32,176 bases of DNA, taken from positions 1 to 32,176 of the forward strand of contig JAEEQL010000019.1 of the NCBI GenBank assembly GCA_016285265.1, read 5' to 3'. The notes beneath the pieces were generated by a model that made no database searches, was not told where the DNA came from, and saw nothing but the letters and a program-made list of their open reading frames with translations. A program made the position numbers and the translations under genes. The DNA comes from Lachnospiraceae bacterium (GTDB lineage Bacteria; Bacillota; Clostridia; Lachnospirales; Lachnospiraceae). This document shows, piece by piece, positions 1 through 6,566 of this stretch. Numbering within the stretch: the stretch's first letter is position 1; the number at the start of each line of letters is the position of its first letter.

Positions 1-1308
1 GGAGTCAATCCAGTTGCAATGGGAATCATTCTTCTTGCGGCGAGAGTCTTTGATGCGTTCAACGATCCCATCATGGGAATAGTCGTTGCAAAGACCCACA
101 CCAGATGGGGAAGGTTCCGCCCCTGGCTCATGATAGGAACGATCACAAATGCGGTCATTCTCTTCATGATGTTCGCTTGTCCCGTGGATCTTTCTCCCAA
201 GGGACTTGTGGCATATGCCGCAGTCACATATATCCTCTGGGGTGTTACATACACCATGATGGATATACCTTACTGGTCAATGATCCCCGCTTTCACCAAG
301 GGTGGAAAAGAACGTGAAGGACTTACCACTCTTGCAAGAAGCTGCGCGGGTGTCGGAAGTGCGATCGTTATGATCTTCACCGTAATGATCGTTCAGAAGA
401 TAGGTGTTCTTGCGGGTCCCGATGTGACCGATGCCGCACGTGAGATCTTCGGGTTCAAATGGTTTGCGCTCATAGTCGCGGTGCTCTTTATCGGATTCAT
501 AACCTTTACCTGCGTTATGATCAAGGAGCAGAGCCTTGTCGATATGAAGACCGCATCCGTTAAGGATATGTTCAGGGCTCTTGTGACAAACGATCAGGCA
601 ATGACCGTTGTTATCGCCATAGTTCTCATTAACTCATCAATATATCTGACTTCGAATCTGGGTATTTATTTCTTTAAATATGATTTCGGAGGAACAACCT
701 GGGGAGACAGCTATACTCTCTTCAATATGTTCGGCGGCGGAGTACAGATCATCTCAATGATGGCCTTCTATCCCCTTCTCAGAAAGTTCCTGAGTAACGT
801 GAAGATCTTCTACGTATGTATCATAAGTGCGATTACCGGATACGCTGTTCTTTTTGCAATCGCATTTATAAATATGGGTTCGGTGCTTATTCTCTTCATT
901 CCCGGATTCTTCATATTTGCGGCAAACGGAGTTCTTCAGGTTATCACCACCGTATTTTTGGCTAATACAGTTGATTACGGCGAACTGAAAAACGGAAGAC
1001 GTGACGAGAGTGTCATTTTCTCCATGCAGACCTTCGTGGTCAAGCTTGCGAGCGGCATTGCGGCATTTGCGGCTTCGATCTGCCTTCAGATCAACAATCT
1101 TCAGGGAGGCACGGCGGATACTTCCGAGAAGATCGATTATTCCCTCGGTGTTGCGTCATCGGCGAAGTTCGGACTGCGCATGACGATGGCCGTGATTCCC
1201 ATCGCAGGTCTCTTCATAGCTTTGTTTGTATTCTGGAAGAAGTACATCTTAACCGATGCAAAGATTTCAGAGATCTCCAAAGAGCTTGAGTCTAAGAAGG
1301 CAAATTAA
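1..1308 (+). CDS. GPH-family sugar:cation symporter (MelB/XylP-like), 5' end outside window
   Basis: Integral membrane transporter of the glycoside-pentoside-hexuronide:cation symporter family in the major facilitator superfamily, which imports glycosides with Na+ or H+. The frame is open from base 1, so roughly the first 40-50 residues of a usual 460-500-aa protein lie upstream; the first in-window ATG (19) is internal. Visible family hallmarks are the RVFDAFNDPIMG segment, which carries the cation/sugar-binding aspartates of MelB, followed by RWGRFRPWL and then about ten hydrophobic helices. VDYGELKNGRR near the C-terminal third matches the conserved cytoplasmic loop of this family. An alpha-galactosidase gene downstream suggests an alpha-galactoside such as melibiose or a raffinose-type sugar as substrate; that is inferred from context, since family members also carry xylosides and glucuronides. 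No terminator follows; a structured intercistronic region starts 7 nt after the stop. Confidence 0.9.
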   Translation, partial: GVNPVAMGIILLAARVFDAFNDPIMGIVVAKTHTRWGRFRPWLMIGTITNAVILFMMFACPVDLSPKGLVAYAAVTYILWGVTYTMMDIPYWSMIPAFTKGGKEREGLTTLARSCAGVGSAIVMIFTVMIVQKIGVLAGPDVTDAAREIFGFKWFALIVAVLFIGFITFTCVMIKEQSLVDMKTASVKDMFRALVTNDQAMTVVIAIVLINSSIYLTSNLGIYFFKYDFGGTTWGDSYTLFNMFGGGVQIISMMAFYPLLRKFLSNVKIFYVCIISAITGYAVLFAIAFINMGSVLILFIPGFFIFAANGVLQVITTVFLANTVDYGELKNGRRDESVIFSMQTFVVKLASGIAAFAASICLQINNLQGGTADTSEKIDYSLGVASSAKFGLRMTMAVIPIAGLFIALFVFWKKYILTDAKISEISKELESKKAN

Positions 1309-1314
1309 AGTTTT

Positions 1315-1467
1315 CCGGGCAGGCGCATCTTTTTTTCAACGCGGACGCGCCTCCCGGCTCCGGTTCAGGCCGTAGCGGTACTAAGTTCGAACTGCGCACG
1401 GCTTGTTCTCACTAAGTACCGACGACCTTCACAGGGTCCGCTTATGAATAAAAAGATGTGCCTACCC
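1315..1467 (+). ncRNA. Structured intercistronic RNA (candidate riboswitch or orphan ncRNA)
   Basis: This non-coding stretch between two genes folds strongly by eye. A closing helix pairs 1317-1334 with 1450-1467 (18 positions, one C-A mismatch at 1320/1464 and one G-U at 1325/1459). Inside it GCGGAC (1341-1346) pairs with GTCCGC (1436-1441). CGGTACT (1376-1382) pairs with AGTACCG (1415-1421), and CCT/AGG closes a small hairpin at 1426-1435. GCCGT (1369-1373) can pair with ACGGC (1398-1402), crossing the 1376/1421 helix as a pseudoknot. A competing GC-rich helix, CCGGG-C-AGGCGC (1315-1326) with GCGCCTCCCGG (1347-1357), excludes the closing helix, so two states are possible. The closing helix ends just before the GGAG ribosome site (1471-1474) of the next gene. 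I could not assign it to a known class; the Firmicutes raiA motif is one family to compare. Confidence 0.6.
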
Positions 1468-1480
1468 TTAGGAGATTAAT

Positions 1481-2992
1481 ATGATTGACAGATCTAAAGT
1501 AATATTTGGAAATGAAATATCTTCTCGCGATTACAAGAAGGCATTGAAGTCCAAGAATAAATACATAAAGAAGTTCGGCGATGACAGTGGTGCGGATTAT
1601 CCGGTAAGGATCGAGGAGAATCCTTATATAGGTGAAAGCCTGGGAGTTAAGAATGTACTGGTGGGCGATCTTTCGAAGAACGCTCACTACGATCCTTCGC
1701 GGAATGCCGATGCGCTTGAATGGGATGAAGAAAAGGGACTGATCGTCGGAAATATCCGTATGGGTTTCGGTCATTACAGGATTTCCATGGCGATCGCCTC
1801 CGCCGCGCATTCGATGGGTTATGTTCCGTACTGGATGGATCTCAATTCGTACGGTGAGACAACCTGCACCAAGGTTATCGGTGCACAGAACGATCTCTAT
1901 TCACTCGGTTCGAGACTTTCGAAGAATCCCATATTCAATAAGCTTGTCTGGGAGCCTGTCAATTACGAAGGCTTCAGGGCACTTTCATACAACGCATCCG
2001 ACCAGAAGAATGCCGAGCTTATGGCACCCGTCTATAAGAATGTTCCCAAGGATATCCCCGTCGTCGGAACCCATGTATGGCCGGCTCAGGCTGCGCTTCA
2101 TGCGGGAATGAAATATGTGGTCAATGCGATCCCCGATAACTGGCCTATGGCGCTTCACTTTGCGGAGGGTGCGGTCCATGCCGTCCAGTGCCGCGATGCA
2201 TATATGGGATACAGGATACTTAACGGAATGAACAAGGAGAAGGTGTGTAAGCCCATGCCCGAAGAATCCCTTGTTTACACCGGTCACTATATCGATCATG
2301 AGCTTGTGGCGGGTATCGAAGCCGACTGTGCGGCGAGAAAGGCGAGAAAAGCTTCCGGTAAGCCCATGCGTTTTCTGCTCACCATAGGCGGTGCCGGCGC
2401 CCAGAAAGAGATATTCGCTGCGATGATCGAATACCTGATCCCGTTCATCAAATCGGGAAAAGCAGCTCTCTTTGTAAATGTCGGTGACTACAGGAATGTC
2501 TGGGATGAACTCAAGGCAGAGATACCCGGCATGGCAGAGCTTTCCAAAGAGCATATGGATAACTGGGCCGATACCGAAAAGTTTGCCGCATCCGCACTCG
2601 ATCCGGACAGGGATATTGTCGGCATCCACGGATTCTGGCATAAGAACATCTTCGAAGCGGTTTATTGCACAAACCTTCTCATGAGAGGATGTGACGTGCT
2701 TGTAACAAAGCCTTCGGAGCTTGCATTCTATCCGGTGCCCAAGCTTTTCATAAGAAGAGTTGGGAAGCATGAGATGTGGGGTGCGATACATTCCGCGGAG
2801 ATAGGTGACGGTAGCCTGGAGTGCAGGGATATCCCCCACACCCTTCAGATGCTCGATATGTTTATGAACACATCCCTTCTCGATGAAATGTGCGACACCA
2901 TATGTGAGAATAAAAAGACAGGCATCTATGACGGTGCATATAAAGTTGTGGAACTTGCGATGAATATGAAGCAGACTGCATCGAAAGACTGA
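1481..2992 (+). CDS. Unrecognised 503-aa protein, glycosyltransferase GT-B/MurG-like in style
   Basis: I do not recognise a characterised family. Near residue 90 the motif GNIRMGFGHYRISMAIA resembles the N-terminal Gly-rich loop plus GH of MurG and monogalactosyldiacylglycerol-synthase type glycosyltransferases (GxGH followed by a helix). Near residue 302 LLTIGGAGAQKEIF looks like the start of a second Rossmann-like domain, and VLVTKPSELAFYPVPKLFIRRVGKHE in the C-terminal third resembles the nucleotide-sugar-binding region of GT-B enzymes. No signal peptide or transmembrane segment is evident, so it is probably cytoplasmic. The start has a good site (TTAGGAG, 6 nt before ATG). It lies between a sugar symporter and an alpha-galactosidase on the same strand with a 46-nt gap to the latter, so a role in galactoside handling or glycolipid synthesis is possible. 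Function is inferred from loop motifs only. Confidence 0.8.
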   Translation: MIDRSKVIFGNEISSRDYKKALKSKNKYIKKFGDDSGADYPVRIEENPYIGESLGVKNVLVGDLSKNAHYDPSRNADALEWDEEKGLIVGNIRMGFGHYRISMAIASAAHSMGYVPYWMDLNSYGETTCTKVIGAQNDLYSLGSRLSKNPIFNKLVWEPVNYEGFRALSYNASDQKNAELMAPVYKNVPKDIPVVGTHVWPAQAALHAGMKYVVNAIPDNWPMALHFAEGAVHAVQCRDAYMGYRILNGMNKEKVCKPMPEESLVYTGHYIDHELVAGIEADCAARKARKASGKPMRFLLTIGGAGAQKEIFAAMIEYLIPFIKSGKAALFVNVGDYRNVWDELKAEIPGMAELSKEHMDNWADTEKFAASALDPDRDIVGIHGFWHKNIFEAVYCTNLLMRGCDVLVTKPSELAFYPVPKLFIRRVGKHEMWGAIHSAEIGDGSLECRDIPHTLQMLDMFMNTSLLDEMCDTICENKKTGIYDGAYKVVELAMNMKQTASKD

Positions 2993-3038
2993 TGTGAACA
3001 CGGATCGTTAACGCGAAATGTGCAGATAAGGAGATATC

Positions 3039-5435
3039 ATGATTCGTCACATATACGATAATGCATGGGTCCTTGATACACCGAATACCACATATGCTTT
3101 TCATACCCTTCCCACAGGACAGCTTGAGCATCTTTATTACGGCAGGCATATCCTGATCCCGGAAGGGGAAGGCGCGCTTGATGCACTAATCGAAAAGCAT
3201 GCCTACGCTCCCGGCAATACATGCGTATATGACAACGATCACTGGGGCTATTCCCTCGAGGATATGAGACTCGAAATGAGCAGTGCCGGAAAGGGCGACC
3301 TCCGTGACCTGTTTGTCGAGATAAAATATGCGGACGGTTCATCGACCAATGACTTTGTCTACGAAAAGTATTCGACAGACGAAGGGCAGCCTTCAAGCGA
3401 TACGCTTCCCGTATCATATGATGAGAGCGGAAAGTGTGAGCATCTGTGCATCACGATGCGCGAGAAGGTGAAGAAGACAAGGCTTGAACTCCATTATTAT
3501 CTCTATCCTGACTGTGACTGCCTCTGCAGGATGACAAAACTTTATAACGATTCGGATTCTGACATTGTTGTCGGAAAAATAATGAGCAGCCAGCTCGATC
3601 TCGATATGCCCGGATATGTATTCACGGGTTTCACCGGTGCATGGGCAAGGGAGATGCAAAGGACTTCCGTGCCTCTTCTTCGCGGAAAGCACGTGTTCTC
3701 ATCAAGGAGCGGAGGCTCGTCGCACAGGGCCAATCCCTTTACGATGCTTCACCCGGCAGATACTACGGAAGATCACGGGGATGTATATGCATTCAATCTG
3801 ATCTACAGCGGCAACCATATGGAATCCGCCGAAGTGAGCCCTTTTGGCAAGACGAGATTTTTATCGGGCATTAATCCCGAAGGCTTCGAATACAGGCTTG
3901 CTCCCGGAGAAAGCTTCGATGCGCCCGAGGCGGTAATGACATATTCATCCGAAGGCTTTAACGGGATGAGCCGTCATATGCACCGCTTTGTAAGAGAACA
4001 TATCGTGAGGGGCGAATGGAAAAAGAAAGAACGCCCCGTTCTTCTCAACAGCTGGGAAGCCGCATATTTTGATTTCAATGAAAGCAAACTCGTAAAGCTC
4101 GCAAAGGCAGGCAGGGAAGTCGGTATCGAACTTCTTGTAATGGACGACGGATGGTTCGGTGAAAGGAATGACGATCACAGTAGTCTCGGAGACTGGGATG
4201 TGAACAAGAAAAAACTTCCCGGAGGACTTAAAAGCCTTGCCGATAAGATCACGTCTCTCGGAATGGGCTTCGGCATCTGGGTCGAACCCGAGATGATATC
4301 GTTCAATTCGAAGCTTTATGAAGCTCATCCCGACTGGGCTGTATCGATACCCGGAAGAGATCATTCGGAAGGCAGGACACAGCGCATACTCGATCTGTGC
4401 AATCCCGAAGTGTGTGAATATATAACGGATAAGATGAGCGAGGTCTTTTCATCCGCAGACATATCATATGTGAAATGGGATATGAACAGGACCTTCACGG
4501 ATGTCTATGCTCCTTCGCTTCCCGCCGACAGACAGGGTGAGGTCTTCCACAGATATATCTGCGGACTGTATTCGATAATGAAAAAGCTGACGGAGAAATT
4601 CCCCCATATCCTGTTTGAAGGATGTGCATCCGGAGGAAACAGATTCGACCTCGGCATATTAAGTTTCTTCCCCCAGATCTGGGCAAGCGATGATACGGAT
4701 CCTGTGTGCAGGGCGGCAATACAGACAGGCTACAGCTATGGCTATCCGATGAGCTGCGTATCCGCACATGTGTCGGCAAGTCCCAATCATCAGACGCTGC
4801 GTGAGACATCGCTCGAGACAAGGTTCAATGTTGCCGCATTCGGAGTGTTCGGATACGAGTGCAATCTCTGCGATATGAAAAAAGAAGACCTTGCCGCGAT
4901 CAAGGCTCAGACGGAGCTTTATAAGAAGTGGAGGAAGGTTCTTCAGTTCGGAGAATTCTACAGAGGAAGGAATGCGGGCAATCTTCCCGTTAACGGAGTG
5001 TCCACAGATCCGTCATCGGCCGGAAATCTTACGGAATGGACGGCGGCATCCGAAGACGGTTCGTCCGCGGTCGGATTCCTTATGCAGCAGCTTGCCGTTC
5101 CCAATACTCAGTTCCATACTTATTATGCAAGAGGACTTAACGGGGACGATCTGTATCATTTCTACAACAGATCTCTCAAGATCGATGTAAGGGAGTTCGG
5201 AGACCTGATCAACATGGTATCTCCCGTGCATCTGAAACAGGACGGGCTTCTTGTCGACATAGTAGCGAAATTTGTTAAGATGGATACCGAGAATGAAGAT
5301 CTGAAAGCATCCGGAGATACGCTCATGTATTCGGGAGTCCATTTAAAGCAGGCCTTCGGCGGAACGGGCTTTAACGAAGAGGTGCGCCACTTCCCCGATT
5401 TCGCATCCCGCATCTACTTTATGGAAAAAGAATAA
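3039..5435 (+). CDS. Alpha-galactosidase, glycoside hydrolase family 36
   Basis: Retaining exo-alpha-galactosidase that removes terminal alpha-1,6-galactose from melibiose, raffinose or stachyose. The 798-aa length is near the family norm (about 730-800). An N-terminal beta-supersandwich (about residues 20-310) precedes a TIM barrel (about 325-650) and a C-terminal beta domain. The signature LLVMDDGWFGER starts the barrel. YVKWDMNR places the nucleophile at Asp481, and WASDDTDP places the acid/base at Asp551, the same 70-residue spacing as in characterised GH36 enzymes. FEGCASGGNRFD is the conserved sugar-binding loop. No signal peptide is seen, so it should act in the cytoplasm on sugar imported by the upstream symporter. 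The ribosome site TAAGGAG lies 7 nt before the ATG. No promoter was found in the 46-nt gap, which suggests co-transcription with the preceding gene. A hairpin with a T-run follows. Confidence 0.97.
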   Translation: MIRHIYDNAWVLDTPNTTYAFHTLPTGQLEHLYYGRHILIPEGEGALDALIEKHAYAPGNTCVYDNDHWGYSLEDMRLEMSSAGKGDLRDLFVEIKYADGSSTNDFVYEKYSTDEGQPSSDTLPVSYDESGKCEHLCITMREKVKKTRLELHYYLYPDCDCLCRMTKLYNDSDSDIVVGKIMSSQLDLDMPGYVFTGFTGAWAREMQRTSVPLLRGKHVFSSRSGGSSHRANPFTMLHPADTTEDHGDVYAFNLIYSGNHMESAEVSPFGKTRFLSGINPEGFEYRLAPGESFDAPEAVMTYSSEGFNGMSRHMHRFVREHIVRGEWKKKERPVLLNSWEAAYFDFNESKLVKLAKAGREVGIELLVMDDGWFGERNDDHSSLGDWDVNKKKLPGGLKSLADKITSLGMGFGIWVEPEMISFNSKLYEAHPDWAVSIPGRDHSEGRTQRILDLCNPEVCEYITDKMSEVFSSADISYVKWDMNRTFTDVYAPSLPADRQGEVFHRYICGLYSIMKKLTEKFPHILFEGCASGGNRFDLGILSFFPQIWASDDTDPVCRAAIQTGYSYGYPMSCVSAHVSASPNHQTLRETSLETRFNVAAFGVFGYECNLCDMKKEDLAAIKAQTELYKKWRKVLQFGEFYRGRNAGNLPVNGVSTDPSSAGNLTEWTAASEDGSSAVGFLMQQLAVPNTQFHTYYARGLNGDDLYHFYNRSLKIDVREFGDLINMVSPVHLKQDGLLVDIVAKFVKMDTENEDLKASGDTLMYSGVHLKQAFGGTGFNEEVRHFPDFASRIYFMEKE

Positions 5436-5449
5436 AAGATCCGCAAACG

Positions 5450-5506
5450 AAATGATAGTAATGCCGAAATTATGATAAAATGAATCGGTATTACTATCAT
5501 TTTTTT
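5450..5506 (+). terminator. Long hairpin plus T-run after the GH36 gene, with a promoter in its loop
   Basis: A 17-position stem pairs 5450-5466 with 5486-5502, with a single G-T wobble (5463/5489). A run of seven T follows from 5500. The 19-nt loop is AT-rich and holds the extended -10 element listed separately. It reads as a Rho-independent terminator for the galactoside operon. Because of its dyad symmetry around a promoter it could instead be an operator. Confidence 0.7.
5473..5481 (+). promoter_or_regulatory. Extended -10 promoter (TG-A-TAAAAT) for the 2-hydroxyacid dehydrogenase
   Basis: TG, one base, then TAAAAT (one mismatch to TATAAT), about 38 nt upstream of the ATG at 5520. No good -35 box is seen, as is common for extended -10 promoters. 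The predicted start near 5488 lies in the right arm of the terminator stem, so its own transcript would not form the hairpin. The CGGAG ribosome site is at 5507-5511. Confidence 0.55.
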
Positions 5507-5519
5507 CGGAGCATATAAA

Positions 5520-6503
5520 ATGAAAATTTTTGCGTATTCCCTCAGACCCTACGACGAGCAGGGATTTTTTGAACAGATCTGTAAAAAGCTCGGTGTTGAG
5601 TACGGCTTCACATCCGAATATCCTTCACTTGAAAATGCACATCTTGCGGAAGGGTACGATGCCCTGAGCATCCTGACCAACGTGATGGATCCCGCACTCC
5701 TCGATAAGTTTAAGAGTCTCGGCATCAGATACATATCGACACGTACGATCGGATACGATCATATAGATAATGCATACGCTCACAAGATCGGCATCCGAAC
5801 CGCATCGATCTCCTACGATCCCACCGGTGTTGCGGATTATTCGATCATGATGATGCTGATGGGACTTCGCAGGATCATGCCCATCATCGACAGGGGCAAT
5901 ATCCAGGATTATTCCCTGAAAGGAAAACTCGGAAGACATATCCAGGACTGCACCGTGGGTATCATCGGAACGGGCAGGATCGGAACCAAGGTCATCGAGC
6001 ATCTCTCGGGCTTCGGATGCAGGATGCTCTGCTATGACATAAAGGAAAACGAAGCGGCCGCAAAGTACGCAACATATACCGATCTCGAGACCATTTACAA
6101 AAGCTGTGACATCATCTCTCTCCACGTTCCCGGACTTGAGTCCAATCACCATATGATAGGAAAAGCCCAGCTGGATATGATGAAGGACGGCGTGATGATC
6201 ATCAACTGTGCAAGGGGCATGCTGATAGATACCGCTGCGATGATAGACGCGATAGAATCCGGCAAGATCGGTTTCGCGGGACTCGATACGATAGAGCATG
6301 AAGCGGGACTTTATTACCTCGACAGGAAGGGGGACATACTGGACAACCACGATATGGCGATCCTTAAGTCCTATCCGAATGTCCTGCTCACATCGCACAT
6401 GGCATTCTACACGGACGTTGCCGTAAGGGAGATGGTCGAGCACTGCGTTGAGGGCATCCTTGAGATGGATGAAGGTAAGGATAACCCCTTCGAGATCAGA
6501 TAA
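5520..6503 (+). CDS. D-lactate dehydrogenase / D-2-hydroxyacid dehydrogenase (VanH/LdhA-like)
   Basis: Cytoplasmic NAD-dependent enzyme of the D-isomer-specific 2-hydroxyacid dehydrogenase family, interconverting a 2-keto acid (probably pyruvate) and its D-hydroxy acid. The 327-aa length is typical. An N-terminal catalytic lobe (1-100) includes TRTIGYDHID. The nucleotide-binding lobe has GTGRIGTKV (about residues 150-158) followed by the beta-strand acid YDIKE. The catalytic triad is visible as Arg in NCARGMLID, Glu in DTIEHE and His in LTSHMAFYT; the last segment is typical of the D-lactate dehydrogenase branch. A related aromatic 2-hydroxyacid dehydrogenase is the main alternative. It stands alone between two terminators with its own extended -10 promoter, so it is probably monocistronic. 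Together with the L-lactate dehydrogenase at 12527 it would let the cell make both lactate isomers and recycle NADH. Confidence 0.92.
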   Translation: MKIFAYSLRPYDEQGFFEQICKKLGVEYGFTSEYPSLENAHLAEGYDALSILTNVMDPALLDKFKSLGIRYISTRTIGYDHIDNAYAHKIGIRTASISYDPTGVADYSIMMMLMGLRRIMPIIDRGNIQDYSLKGKLGRHIQDCTVGIIGTGRIGTKVIEHLSGFGCRMLCYDIKENEAAAKYATYTDLETIYKSCDIISLHVPGLESNHHMIGKAQLDMMKDGVMIINCARGMLIDTAAMIDAIESGKIGFAGLDTIEHEAGLYYLDRKGDILDNHDMAILKSYPNVLLTSHMAFYTDVAVREMVEHCVEGILEMDEGKDNPFEIR

Positions 6504-6518
6504 AGATGCAATCTTAAG

Positions 6519-6549
6519 AAAAGGTTCGGGGATTTGCCCCGGACCTTTT
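6519..6549 (+). terminator. Rho-independent terminator after the 2-hydroxyacid dehydrogenase
   Basis: AAAAGGT-T-CGGGG (6519-6531) pairs with CCCCG-G-ACCTTTT (6537-6549), giving 13 pairs with one T-G wobble and a 5-nt loop. The stem ends in an A-run/T-run pair, so it may work in both directions. The next promoter starts 2 nt later. Confidence 0.85.
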
Positions 6550-6550
6550 A

Positions 6551-6559
6551 TGTTAAAAT
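6551..6559 (+). promoter_or_regulatory. Extended -10 promoter (TG-T-TAAAAT) for the Y-family polymerase
   Basis: TG, one base, TAAAAT immediately after the terminator stem. The expected transcription start, 6-8 nt past the -10, falls at about 6565-6567, essentially on the A of the ATG at 6567. There is no ribosome binding site between. This implies a leaderless or nearly leaderless mRNA. Confidence 0.55.
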
Positions 6560-6566
6560 TCTTTAT

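Noticed and set aside
1985-3001. 338-aa open frame on the minus strand
   Set aside because: Antisense to the 503-aa GT-like gene, with no domain signal; a shadow frame like 20590-21477 and 14098-14880 on the same strand.
6534-6566. Upstream TTG start for the Y-family polymerase
   Set aside because: It lies in the loop of the preceding terminator and upstream of the predicted transcription start, so ATG 6567 is preferred.
6504-6566. LexA/SOS box before the Y-family polymerase
   Set aside because: No GAAC-N4-GTTC or similar dyad is present; the only symmetry is the terminator stem.
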